Of a stretch of DNA of 62,000 nt, positions 26,252 to 38,830 are shown piece by piece. Position numbers and translations under genes: made by a program. This stretch comes from Cristatella mucedo (Eukaryota > Bryozoa > Phylactolaemata > Cristatellidae). The DNA lies in assembly GCA_009760855.2 (NCBI GenBank), contig WPIO01000236.1:1-62000 (forward strand). The letters are read 5' to 3'. Under the pieces are notes generated by a model that was not told the DNA's origin, ran no database searches, and saw only the letters and a list, made by a program, of their open reading frames with translations. Each line of letters opens with the position of its first letter. The stretch's first letter is position 1.

Positions 26252-26426
26252 TTTAATGCATTTCGCACGTAATAAACACGTTTCGCACGAGTTTGCAGCA
26301 GATCGCGGAATATGTAGAAACTTCAAATCTGCATGTCGGAGCGTGCCCCCAAATCGCGGAATATGTAGAAACTTCAAATCTGCATTTCGGAGCGTGGGCT
26401 GACTGGCAGCAGAGTGCTGCACCATG
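26252..26426 (+). repeat. Fusion of two higher-order units by deletion
   Basis: A TTTAATGCATTTCG unit with GAGTTTGCAG runs to GGAGCGTGCC and is then joined near 26347 to CCAAATCGCGG, the middle of a CAGCAAATCGCGG unit. In the intact series at 50458-50829 these two units are separated by one whole ACGTTAATAACACG unit, so about 200 bp appear to have been lost. Confidence 0.7.
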
Positions 26427-27845
26427 TTTAAAGCATTTCGAACGTAAATAACACGTTTCGCACCAGTTCGCAGCAGATCGCGGAATATGTAGAAACTAGA
26501 ACATTTATAAATCTGCATGTCGTAGAGCGTGCGGTGACAACCTGACTGGCACAGAGTGCTGCACCACGAGTTTAAAGCATTTCGCAGGTCGGAAATCCCG
26601 AACACGTTTCGCACGTAACGTGAGTTTGCACAAGTTTTGCACCAGATCGCGGGGGAATATGTAGAAACTAATCAAATCTGCATTTCGGAGCGTGCACTGA
26701 CTGGCAGCAGAGTGCTGCACCATGTTTAAAGCATTTCGCACGTAAATAACACGTTTCGCACACAAGTTCGCACCAGATCGCGGAATATGTAAAACTGTCA
26801 AATCTGCATGTTCGGAGCGTGGCTGACTGGCAGCAGAATGGCTGCACCATGTTTAAAGCATTTCGCACGTAAATAACACGTTTCGCACGAGTTCGGAGCA
26901 GATCGCGGAATATCTAGAAACTTCAAATCTGCATGTCGGAGCGTGTTCTGACTTGCAGCAGAGTGCTGCACCATGTTTAAAGCATTTTGCACGTAAATAA
27001 CACGTTTCGCACGAGTTCGCAGCAGATCGCGGAATATCTAGAAACTTCAAATCTGCATGTCTGGGCGTGTGCTGACTGGCAGCAGAGTGCTGTAGCTTGT
27101 TTCAAGCATTTCGCGCGTAAATAACACGTTTCGCACGAGTTCGGAGCAGATCGCGGAATATCTAGAAACTTCAAATCTGCATGTCGGAGCGTGTTCTGAC
27201 TTGCAGCAGAGTGCTGCACCATGTTTAAAGCATTTCGCACGTAAATAACACGTTTTCGCACAAGTTTGCAGCAGATCGCGGAATATGTAGAAACTTCAAA
27301 TCTGCATTTCGGAGCGTGTGCTGACTGGCAGCAGAGTGCTGCACCATGTTTTAAAGCATTTCGCACGTAAATAACACGTTTCGCACGAGTTCGCAGCAGA
27401 TCGCGGAATATCTAGAAACTTCAAATCTGCATTTCGGAGCGTGCGCTGACTGGCAGCAGAGTGCTGCACCATGTTTAAAGCATTTCGCACGTAAATAACA
27501 CGTTTCGCACAAGTTCGCATCAGATCGCGGAATATGTAGAAACTTCAAATCTGCATTTCGGAGCGTGCGCTGACTGGCAGCAGAGTGCTGCACCATGTTT
27601 AAAGCATTTCGCACGTAAATAACACGTTTCGCACCAGTTCGCAGCAGATCGCGGAATATGTAGAAACTTCAAATCTGCGTGTCGAAGCGTGCCCTGGCTG
27701 GCAGCAGAGTGCTGCACCTTGTTTAAAGCATTTCGCACGTAAATAACACGTTTCGCACGAGTTCGCAGCAGATCGCGGAATATGTAGAAACTTCAAATCT
27801 ACATTTCGGAGCGTGTGGCTGACTGCAGCAGAGTGCTGCACCATG

Positions 27846-27889
27846 TTTTAAAGCATTTCGCACGTAAATAACACGTTTCGCACAAGTTG
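27846..27889 (+). repeat. 44-bp unit fragment
   Basis: The first 44 bp or so of a unit, ending CACAAGTTG, are followed directly by a new complete unit start at 27890. The fragment repeats the beginning of the next unit almost exactly, so a short tandem duplication is the simplest explanation. Confidence 0.85.
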
Positions 27890-29135
27890 TTTAAAGCATT
27901 TCGCACGTAAATAACACGTTTCGCACAAGTTCGCAGCAGATCGCGGAATATGTAGAAACTTAAAATCTGCATGTCGGAGCGTGCGCTGACTGGCAGCAGA
28001 GTGCTGCACCATGTCTTAAAGCATTTCGCACGTAAATAACAATTTTCGCACAAGTTCGCACCAGATCGCGGAATATGTAGAAACTTTTAAATCTGCATGT
28101 CGGGAGCGTGCCGCTGACTGGCAGCAGAGTGCTGCACCATGTTTAAAGCATTTCGCACGTAAATAACACGTTTCGCACGAGTTCGCACCAGATCGCGGAA
28201 TATGTAGAAACTTCAAATCTGCATGTCGGAGCGTGCGCTGACTGGCAGCAGAGTGCTGCACCATGTTTAAAGCATTTCGCACGTAAATAACACGTTTCGC
28301 ACGAGTTCGCAGCAGATCGCGGAATATGTAGAAACTTCAAATCTGCATGTCGGAGCGTGCGCTGACTGGCAGCAGAGTTCTGCACCATGTTTAAAGCATT
28401 TCGCACGTAAATAACAATTTTCGCACAAGTTCGCACCAGATCGCGGAATATGTAGAAAATTAAAATCTGCATGTCGAAGCGTGCGCTGACGGGCAGCAGA
28501 GTGCTGCACCATGTTTAAAGCATTTCGCACGTAAATAACACGTGTCGCACAAGTTCGCATCAGATCGCGGAATATGTAGAAACTTCAAATCTGCATTTCG
28601 GAGAGTGGGCTGACTGGCAGCAGAGTGCTGCACCATGTTTAAAGCATTTCGCACGTAAATAACACGTTTCGCACACAAGTTCGCACCAGATCGCGGAATA
28701 TGTAGAAACTTTAAATCTGCATTTCGGAGCGTGCGCTGACTGGCAGCAGAGTGCTGCACCATGTTTAAAGCATTTCGCACGTAAATAACACGTTTCGCAC
28801 AAGTTCGCAGCAGATCGCGGAATATGTAGAAACTTCAAATCTGCATGTCGGAGCGTGCCCTGGCTGGCAGCAGAGTGCTGCACCATGTTTAAAGCATTTC
28901 CCACGTAAATAACACGTTTCGCACGAGTTCGCACCAGATCGCGGAATATGTAGAAACTTCAAATCTGCATTTCGGAGCGTGCCCTGACATGCAGCAGAGT
29001 GCTGCACCATGTTTAAAGCATTTCGCACGTAAATAACACGTTTCGCACAAGTTCGCACCAGATCGCGGAATATGTAGAAACTTCAAATCTGCATGTCGGA
29101 GCGTGCACTGACTGGCAGCAGAGTGCTGCACCATG

Positions 29136-29195
29136 TTTAAAGCATTTCGCACGTAAATAACACGTTTCGCACGAGTTCCAGAGTGCTGCACCATG
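29136..29195 (+). repeat. 60-bp unit fragment
   Basis: CACGAGTTC (unit position about 43) is joined directly to CAGAGTGCTGCACCATG (position about 108). The middle of the unit is missing, including the right part of the phased motifs, the long dyad and half of the hairpin. Confidence 0.85.
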
Positions 29196-30070
29196 TTTTA
29201 AGCATTTCGCACGTAAATAACACGTTTCGCACGAGTTCGCACCAGATCGCGGAATATGTAGAAACTTCAAATCTGCATTTCGGAGCGTGCGCTGACTGGC
29301 AGCAGAGTGCTGCACCATGTTTAATGCATTTCGCACGTAAATAACACGTTTCGCACGAGTTCGCAGCAGATCGCGGAATATGTAGAAACTTTCAAATCTG
29401 CATGTCGGAGCGTGGGCTGACTGGCAGCAGAGTGCTGCACCATGTTTAAAGCATTTCGCACGTAAATAACACGTTTCGCACGAGTTCGCAGCAGATCACG
29501 GAATATGTAGAAACTTCAAATCTGCATGTCGGAGCGTGTGCTGACTGGCAGCAGAGTGCTGCTCCACCATGTTTAAAGCATTTCGCACGTAAATAACACG
29601 GTTCGCACGAGTTCGCACCAGATCGCGGAATTTGTAGAAACTTCAAATCTGCATGTCGGAGCGTGTGCTGACTGGCAGCAAAGTTCTGCACCATGTTTAA
29701 AGCATTTCGCACGTAAAATACCCCGTTTCGCACAAGTTCGCAGCAGATCGCGGAATATGTAGAAACTTTAAATCTGCATTTCGGAGCGTGCGCTGACTGG
29801 CAGCAGAGTGCTGCACCATGTTTAAAGCATTTCGCACGTAAATAACACGTTTCGCACGAGTTCGCATCAGATCGCGGAATATGTAGAAACTTCAAATCTG
29901 CATTTCGGAGCGTGCGCTGACTGGCAGCAGAGTGCTGCACCATGTTTAAAGCATTTCGCACGTAAATATAACACGTTTCGCACAAGTTCGCATCAGATCG
30001 CGGAATATGTAGAAACTTTAAATCTGCATGTCGGAGCGTGCGCTGACTGGCAGCAGAGTGCTGCACCATG

Positions 30071-30180
30071 TTTTAAGACGTTTCGCACGAAGTTCGCAGC
30101 AGATCGCGCGGAATATGTAGAAACTTAAATCTGCATGTCGGAGCGTGCGCTGACTGGCAGCAGAGTGCTGCACCACCATG
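30071..30180 (+). repeat. Short unit with loss of about 20 bp
   Basis: TTTTAAGACGTTTCGCACG replaces the normal start: about 20 bp holding the first TTTCGCACG copy and the AAATAAC spacer are gone. The same class of deletion is seen at 17057. Small extra bases (GATCGCGCGG, CACCACCATG) occur in the same unit. Confidence 0.75.
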
Positions 30181-33100
30181 TTTAAAGCATTTCGCACGTA
30201 AATAACACGTTTCGCACGAGTTCGCAGCAGATCGCGGAATATGTAGAAACTTTAAATCTGCATTTCGGAGCGTGCGCTGACTGGCAGCAGAGTGCTGCAC
30301 CATGTTTAAAGCATTTCGCACGTAAATAACACGTTTCGCACGAGTTCGCACCAGATCGCGGAATATGTAGAAACTTCAAATCTGCATGTCGGAGCGTGCG
30401 CTGACTGGCAGCAGAGTGCTGCACCATGTTTAAAGCATTTCGCACGTAAATAACACGTTTCGCACAAGTTCGCATCAGATCGCGGAATATGTAGAAACTT
30501 TAAATCTGCATGTCGGAGCGTGTGCTGACTGGCAGCAGAGTGCTGCACCATGTTTAAAGCATTTCGCACGTAAATAACACGTTTCGCACGAGTTCGCATC
30601 AGATCGCGGAATGTGTAGAAACTGTAATTCAGCATGTCGGAGCGTGTGCTGACTGGCAGCAGAGTGCTGCACCATGTTTAAAGCATTTCGCACGTAAATA
30701 ACACGTTTCGCACGAGTTCGCACCAGATCGCGGAATATGTAGAAACTTCAAATCTGCATTTCGGAGCGTGTGCTGACTGGCAGCAGAGTGCTGCACCATG
30801 TTTGTAAGCATTTCGCACGTAAATAACACGTTTCGCACGAGTTTGCAGCAGATCGCGGAATATGTAGAAACTTCAAATCTGCATGTCGGAGCGTGCGCTG
30901 ACTGGCAGCAGAGTGCTGCAACATGTGTTTAAAGCATTTCGCACGTAAATAACACGTTTCGCACGAGTTCGCAGCAGATCGCGGAATATGTAGAAACTTC
31001 AAATCTGCATGTCGGAGCGTGCGCTGACTGGCAGCAGAGTGCTGCACCATGTTTAAAGCATTTCGCACGTAAAAAACACGATTCGCACAAGTTCGCAGCA
31101 GATCGCGGAATATGTAGAAACTTTAAATCTGCATTTCGGAGCGTGCGCTGACTGGCAGCAGAGTGCTGCACCATGTTTAAAGCATTTCGCACGTAAATAA
31201 CACGTTTCGCACGAGTTCAGAGCAGATCGCGGAATATGTAGAAACTTTAAATCTGCATTTTCGGAGCGTGCTCTGACTGGCAGCAGAGTGCTGCACCATG
31301 TTTAAAGCATTTCGCACGTAAATAAAACGTTTCGCACGAGTTCGCAGCAGATCGCGGAATATGTAGAAACTTTAAATCTGCATGTCGGAGCGTGCCCTGA
31401 CTGGCAGCAGAGTGCTGCACCATGTTTAAAGCATTTCGCACGTAAATAACACGTTTCGCACGAGTTCGCAGCAGATCGCGGAATATGTAGAAACTTCAAA
31501 TCTGCATTTCGGAGCGTGCGCTGACTGGCAGCAGAGTGCTGCACCATGTTTAAAGCATTTCGCACGTAAATAACACGTTTCGCACAAGTTCGCATCAGAT
31601 CGCGGAATATGTAGAAACTTCAAATCTGCATTTCGGAGCGTGCGCTGACTGGCAGCAGAGTGCTGCACCATGTTTAAAGCATTTCGCACGTAAATAACAC
31701 GTTTCGCACAAGTTCGCATCAGATCGCGGAATATGTAAAAACTTCAAATCTGCATTTCGGAGCGTGCGCTGACTGGCAGCAGAGTGCTGCACCATGTTTA
31801 AAGCATTTCGCACGTAAATAACACGTTTCGCACAAGTTCGCATCAGATCGCGGAATATGTAAAAACGTAAATCTGCATTTCGGAGCGTGCGCTGACTGGC
31901 AGCAGAGTGCTGCACCATGTTTAAAGCATTTCGCACGTAAATAACACGTTTCGCACAGAGTTCGCAGCAGATCGCGGAATATGTAGAAACTTTAAATCTG
32001 CATGTCGGAGCGTGCTGCTGACTGCAGCAGAGTGCTGCACCATGTTTAAAGCATTTCGCACGTAAATAACACGTTTCGCACGAGTTCGCAGCAGATCGCG
32101 GAATATGTAGAAACTTTAAATCTGCATGTCGGAGCGTGTGCTGACTGGCAGCAGAGTGCTGCACCATGTTTAAAGCATTTCGCACGTAAATAACACGTTT
32201 CGCACGAGTTCGCAGCAGATCACGGAATATGTAGAAACTTCAAATCTGCATTTCGGAGCGTGCGCTGACTGGCAGCAGAGTGCTGCACCATGTTTAAAGC
32301 ATTTCGCACGTAAATAACACGTTTCGCACGAGTTCGCACCAGATCGCGGAATATGTAGAAACTTCAAATCTGCATTTCGGAGCGTGCGCTGACTGGCAGC
32401 AGAGTGCTGCACCATGTTTAAAGCATTTCGCACGTAAATAACACGTTTCGCACGAGTTCGCATCAGATCGCGGAATATGTAGAAACTTCAAATCTGCATT
32501 TCGGAGCGTGCGCTGACTGGCAGCAGAGTGCTGCACCATGTTTAAAGCATTTCGCACGTAAATAACACGTTTCGCACACGAGTTCGCAGCAGATCGCGGA
32601 ATATGTAGAAACTTCAAATCTGCATTTCGGAGCGTGCGCTGACTGGCAGCAGAGTGCTGCACCATGTTTAAAGCATTTCGCACGTAAATAACACGTTTCG
32701 CACAAGTTCGCAGCAGATCGCGGAATATGTAGAAACTTCAAATCTGCATTTCGGAGCGTGCGCTGACTGGCAGCAGAGTGCTGCACCATGTTTAAAGCAT
32801 TTCGCACGTAAATAAAACGTTTTGCACGAGTTCGCATCAGATCGCGGAATATGTAGAAACTTCAAATCTGCATTTCGGAGCGTGCGCTGACTGGCAGCAG
32901 AGTGCTGCACCATGTTTAAAGCATTTCGCACGTAAATAACACGTTTCGCACGAGTTCGCAGCAGATCGCGGAATATGTAGAAACTTTAAATCTGCATTTC
33001 GGAGCGTGCGCTGACTGGCAGCAGAGTGCTGCACCATGTTTAAAGCATTTCGCACGTAAATAACACGTTTCGCACGAGTTCGCAGCAGATCGCGGAATAT

Positions 33101-36100
33101 GTAGAAACTTCAAATCTGCATTTCGGAGCGTGCGCTGACTGGCAGCAGAGTGCTGCACCATGTTTAAAGCATTTCGCACGTAAATAACACGTTTCGCACG
33201 AGTTCGCAGCAGATCGCGGAATATGTAGAAACTTTAAATCTGCATGTCGGAGCGTGCGCTGACTGGCAGCAGAGTGCTGCACCATGTTTAAAGCATTTCG
33301 CACGTAAATAACACGTTTTTCGCACGAGTTCGCAGCAGATCGCGGAATATGTAGAAACTTTAAATCTGCATTTCGGAGCGTGCGCTGACTGGCAGCAGAG
33401 TGCTGCACCATGTTTAAAGCATTTCGCACGTAAATAACACGTTTCGCACGAGTTCGCAGCAGATCGCGGAATATGTAGAAACTTTAAATCTGCATGTCGG
33501 AGCGTGCGCTGACTGGCAGCAGAGTGCTGCACCATGTTTAAAGCATTTCGCACGTAAATAACACGTTTCGCACGAGTTCGCAGCAGATCGCGGAATATGT
33601 AGAAACTTCAAATCTGCATTTCGGAGCGTGGGCTGACTGGCAGCAGAGTGCTGCACCATGTTTAAAGCATTTCGCACGTAAATAACACGTTTCGCACAAG
33701 TTCGCAGCAGATCGCGGAATATGTAGAAACTTCAAATCTGCATGTCGGAGCGCGTGCGCTGACTGGCAGCAGAGTGCTGCACCATGTTTAAAGCATTTCG
33801 CACGTAAATAACACGTTTCGCACAAGTTCGCATCAGATCGCGGAATATGTAGAAACTTCAAATCTGCATTTCGGAGCGTGCGCTGACTGGCAGCAGAGTG
33901 CTGCACCATGTTTAAAGCATTTCGCACGTAAAAATAACACGTTTCGCACAAGTTCGCACCAGATCGCGGAATATGTAGAAACTTTAAATCTGCATGTCGG
34001 AGCGTGCGCTGACTGGCAGCAGAGTGCTGCACCATGTTTAAAGCATTTCGCACGTAAATAACACGTTTCGCACAAGTTCGCACCAGATCGCGGAATATGT
34101 AGAATCTTCAAATCTGCATGTTGAAGCGTGGGCTGACGGGCAGCAGAGTGCTGCACAATGATTAGAGCATTTCGCACGTAAATAACACGTTTCGCACGAG
34201 TTCGCACCAGATCGCGGAATATGTAGAAACTTCAAATCTGCATTTCGGAGCGTGCGCTGACTGGCAGCAGAGTGCTGCACCATGTTTAAAGCATTTCGCA
34301 CGTAAAAAAACACGTTTCGCCCAAGTTCGCAGCAGATCGCGGAATATGTAGAAACTTCAAATCTGCATTTCGGAGCGTGGGCTGACTGGCAGCAGAGTGC
34401 TGCACCATGTTTAAAGCATTTCGCACGTAAATAACACGTTTCGCACGAGTTCGCAGCAGATCGCGGAATATGTAGAAACTTCAAATCTGCATTTCGGAGC
34501 GTGTGCTGACTGGCAGCAGAGTGCTGCACCATGTTTAAAGCATTTCGCACGTAAATAACACGTTTCGCACGAGTTCGCACCAGATCGCGGAATATGTAGA
34601 AACTTCAAATCTGCATTTCGGAGCGTGCGCTGACTGGCAGCAGCAGAGTGCTGCACCATGTTTAAAGCATTTCGCACGTAAATAACACGTTTCGCACACG
34701 AGTTCGCAGCAGATCGCGGAATATGTAGAAACTTCAACATCTGCATTCGGAGCGTGCGCTGACTGGCAGCAGAGTGCTGCACCATGTTTAAAGCATTTCG
34801 CACGTAAATAACACGTTTCGCACGAGTTCGCAGCAGATCGCGGAATATGTAGAAAACTTCAAATCTGCATGTCGGAGCGTGCGCTGACTGGCAGCAGAGT
34901 GCTGCACCATGTTTAAAGCATTTCGCACGTAAATAACACGTTTCGCACGAGTTCGCAGCAGATCGCGGAATATGTAGAAACTTCAAATCTGCATGTCGGA
35001 GCGTGCGCTGACTGGCAGCAGAGTGCTGCACCATGTTTAAAGCATTTCGCACGTAAATAACACGTTTCGCACGAGTTCGCAGCAGATCGCGGAATATGTA
35101 GAAACTTCAAATCTGCATGTCGGAGCGTGCGCTGACTGGCAGCAGAGTGCTGCACCATGTTTAAAGCATTTCGCACGTAAATAACACGTTTCGCACAAGT
35201 TCGCATCAGATCGCGGAATATGTAGAAACTTAAAATCTGCATTTCGGAGCGTGCGCTGACTGGCAGCAGAGTGCTGCACCATGTTTAAAGCATTTCGCAC
35301 GTAAATAACACGTTTCGCACGAGTTCAGAGCAGATCGCGGAATATGTAGAAACTTCAAATCTGCATGTCGGAGCGTGCGCTGACTGGCAGCAGAGTGCTG
35401 CACCATGTTTAAAGCATTTCGCACGTAAATAACACGTTTCTCACAAGTTCGCAGCAGATCGCGGAATATGTAGAAAACTTTAAATCTGCATGTCGGAGCG
35501 TGCGCTGACTGGCAGCAGAGTGCTGCACCATGTTTAAAGCATTTCGCACGTAAATATTCTGCATTTCGGAGCGTGGGCTGACTGGCAGCAGAGTGCTGCA
35601 CCATGTTTAAAGCATTTCGCACGTAAATAACACGTTTCGCACAAGTTCGCATCAGATCGCGGAATATGTAGAAACTTCAAATCTGCATTTCGGAGCGTGC
35701 GCTGACTGGCAGCAGAGTGCTGCACCATGTTTTAAAGCATTTCGCACGTAAATAACACGTTTCGCACAAGTTCGCAGCAGATCGCGGAATATGTAGAAAC
35801 TTCAAATCTGCATTTCGGAGCGTGCGCTGACTGGCAGCAGAGTGCTGCACCATGTTTAAAGCATTTCGCACGTAAATAACACGTTTCGCACAAGTTCGCA
35901 GCAGATCGCGGAATATGTAGAAAATTTAAATCTGCATGTCGGAGCGTGCGCTGACTGGCAGCAGAGTGCTGCACCATGTTTAAAGCATTTCGCACGTAAA
36001 TAACACGTTTCGCACGAGTTCGCAGCAGATCGCGGAATATGTAGAAACTTCAAATCTGCATTTCGGAGCGTGCGCTGACTGGCAGCAGAGTGCTGCACCA

Positions 36101-37838
36101 TGTTTAAAGCATTTCGCACGTAAATAACACGTTTCGCACAAGTTCGCACCAGATCGCGGAATATGTAGAAACCTTAAATCTGCATGTCGGAGCTTGCACT
36201 GACTGGCAGCAAAGTGCTGCACCATGTTTAAAGCATTTCGCACGTAAATAACACGTTTCGCACGAGTTCGCAGCAGATCGCGGAATATGTAGAAACTTCA
36301 AATCTGCATGTCGGAGCGTGCGCTGACTGGCAGCAGAGTGCTGCACCATGTTTAAAGCATTTCGCACGTAAATAACACGTTTCGCACGAGTTCGCAGCAG
36401 ATCGCGGAATATGTAGAAACTTCAAATCTGCATTTCGGAGCGTGCGCTGACTGGCAGCAGAGTGCTGCACCATGTTTAAAGCATTTCGCACGTAAATAAA
36501 CACGTTTCGCACGAGTTCGCAGCAGATCGCGGAATATGTAGAAACTTCAAATCTGCATTTCGGAGCGTGCGCTGACTGGCAGCAGAGTGCTGCACCATGT
36601 TTAAAGCATTTCGCACGTAAATAACACGTTTCGCACAAGTTCGCAGCAGATCGCGGAATATGTAGAAACTTCAAATCTGCATTTCGGAGCGTGCGCTGAC
36701 TGGCAGCAGAGTGCTGCACCATGTTTAAAGCATTTCGCACGTAAATAACACGTTTCGCACGAGTTCGCATCAGATCGCGGAATATGTAGAAACTTTAAAT
36801 CTGCATTTCGGAGCGTGCGCTGACTGGCAGCAGAGTGCTGCACCATGTTTAAAGCATTTCGCACGTAAATAACACGTTTCGCACGAGTTCGCAGCAGATC
36901 GCGGAATATGTAGAAACTTTAAATCTGCATGTCGGAGCGTGCGCTGACTGGCAGCAGAGTGCTGCACCATGTTTAAAGCATTTCGCACGTAAATAACACG
37001 TTTCGCACGAGTTCGCAGCAGATCGCGGAATATGTAGAAACTTCAAATCTGCATTTCGGAGCGTGTGCTGACTGGCAGCAGAGTGCTGCACCATGTTTAA
37101 AGCATTTCGCACGTAAATAACACGTTTCGCACGAGTTCGCACCAGATCGCGGAATATGTAGAAACTTCAAATCTGCATTTCGGAGCGTGCGCTGACTGGC
37201 AGCAGAGTGCTGCACCATGTTTAAAGCATTTCGCACGTAAATAACACGTTTCGCACAAGTTCGCATCAGATCGCGGAATATGTAGAAACTTCAAATCTGC
37301 ATTTCGGAGCGTGCGCTGACTGGCAGCAGAGTGCTGCACCATGTTTAAAGCATTTCGCACGTAAATAACACGTTTCGCACAAGTTCGCATCAGATCGCGG
37401 AATATGTAGAAACTTTAAATCTGCATTTCGGAGCGTGTGCTGACTGGCAGCAGAGTGCTGCACCATGTTTAAAGCATTTCGCACGTAAATAACACGTTTC
37501 GCACGAGTTCGCACCAGATCGCGGAATATGTAGAAACGTAAATCTGCATTTCGGAGCGTGCGCTGACTGGCAGCAGAGTGCTGCACCATGTTTAAAGCAT
37601 TTCGCACGTAAATAACACGTTTCGCACAAGTTCGCATCAGATCGCGGAATATGTAGAAACTTAAATTCTGCATTTCGGAGCGTGCGCTGACTGGCAGCAG
37701 AGTGCTGCACCATGTTTAAAGCATTTCGCACGTAAATAACACGTTTCGCACGAGTTCGCAGCAGATCGCGGAATATGTAGAAACTTTAAATCTGCATTTC
37801 GGAGCGTGCGCTGACTGGCAGCAGAGTGCTGCACCATG
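30181..37838. repeat. Array domain D: homogeneous
   Basis: The units are mostly intact and 124 bp long, with single-base indels at intervals and one 73-bp unit at 35533. Subtype 1 and its CATGTCGG form (G at 84) dominate. A rare variant, GAATGTGTAG with ACTGTAATTCAGC, lies at 30609-30634 and recurs only at 60209-60234. Confidence 0.8.
35533..35605 (+). repeat. 73-bp deleted unit
   Basis: CACGTAAAT (unit position about 23) is joined to ATTCTGCATTTCGG, removing about 51 bp. The ATTCTGC spelling suggests that the right-hand part came from a GTATATTCTG subtype. Confidence 0.8.
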
Positions 37839-38830
37839 TTTAAAGCATTTCGCACGTAAATAACACGTTTCGCACAAGTTCGCACCAGATCGCGGAATAT
37901 GTAGAAACTTTAAATCTGCATGTCGGAGCGTGCACTGACTGGCAGCAGAGTGCTGCACCATGTTTAAAGCATTTCGCACGTAAATAACACGTTTCGCACG
38001 AGTTCGCACCAGATCGCGGAATATGTAGAAACTTCAAATCTGCATTTCGGAGCGTGCGGTGACTGGCAGCAGAGTGCTGCACCATGTTTAAAGCATTTCG
38101 CACGTAAATAACACGTTTCGCACGAGTTCAGAGCAGATCGCGGAATATCTAGAAACTTCAAATCTGCATGTCGGAGCGTGCGCTGACTGGCAGCAGAGTG
38201 CTGCACCATGTTTAAAGCATTTCGCACGTAAATAACACGTGTCGCACAAGTTCGCATCAGATCGCGGAATATGTAGAAACTTCAAATCTGCATTTCGGAG
38301 CGTGCGCTGACTGGCAGCAGAGTGCTGCACCATGTTTAAAGCATTTCGCACGTAAATAACACGTTTCGCACAAGTTCGCATCAGATCGCGGAATATGTAA
38401 AAACGTATATTCTGCATTTCGGAGCGTGCGCTGACTGACAGCAGAGTGCTGCACCATGTTTAAAGCATTTCGCACGTAAATAACACGTTTCGCACAAGTT
38501 CGCATCAGATCGCGGAATATGTAGAAACGTATAATCTGCATTTCGGAGCGTGCACTGACTGGCAGCAGAGTGCTGCACCATGTTTAAAGCATTTCGCACG
38601 TAAATAACACGTTTCGCACGAGTTCGCAGCAGATCGCGGAATATGTAAAAACGTATAATCTGCATTTCGGAGCGTGCGCTGACTGGCAGCAGAGTGCTGC
38701 ACCATGTTTAAAGCATTTCGCACGTAAATAACACGTTTCGCACGAGTTTGCAGCAGATCGCGGAATATGTAGAAACTTTAAATCTGCATCTCGGAGCGTG
38801 CCCTGACATGCAGCAGAGTGCTGCACCATG
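37839..38830 (+). repeat. 8-unit higher-order repeat, copy 1 (992 bp)
   Basis: Eight units in order: CACCAG/CATGTCGG/GCACTG; CACCAG/CATTTCGG/GCGGTG; TTCAGAGCAG with ATCTAG; CACGTGTCGC with CATCAG; GTATATTCTG with GACAG; GTATAATCTG with GCACTG; GTATAATCTG with A at 66; and TTTGCAG with CATCTCGG and GTGCCCTGACATGCAG. The length is exactly 8 x 124. The first four and the eighth units match those 992 bp downstream. Confidence 0.85.

Larger units (their letters stand above)
24680..26426 (+). repeat. Degraded higher-order segment
   Basis: Recognisable members of the 6-unit series appear in damaged form: GTATTTCGCACG with CGGAAGATGTAG (near 24690-24745; compare 51206 and 53194), GTGCCCTGACATGCAG (near 24775), a GTATATTCTG/GACAG unit (24875-24915), TTTAGCACATAAATAAC (near 24948), ACGTTAATAACACGTTTGG (near 25880), and GAATGTCTAG with TTCCAATCTGCCTG (26186-26212). 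The internal order is broken by deletions at 25058 and 26340. The borders are approximate. Confidence 0.6.
17057..30180. repeat. Array domain C: divergent and indel-rich
   Basis: All sequence is still satellite, but substitutions and one-base indels are frequent, most of all at about 21.0-27.0 kb. Units with TCTAGA (C at position 63, an XbaI site) cluster here: I counted twelve between 19.5 and 27.5 kb, against none between 5 and 14.7 kb and none between 27.5 and 38 kb. Several truncated or scrambled units lie inside (22415, 25058, 26252, 27846, 29136, 30071). The domain may be older satellite that escaped homogenisation, or a stretch of poorer consensus sequence. Confidence 0.8.

Noticed and set aside
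19600-27000. Treating each one-base indel in this stretch as a biological feature
   Set aside because: Their density could come from imperfect consensus in a repeat assembly; only larger or recurrent changes were listed.
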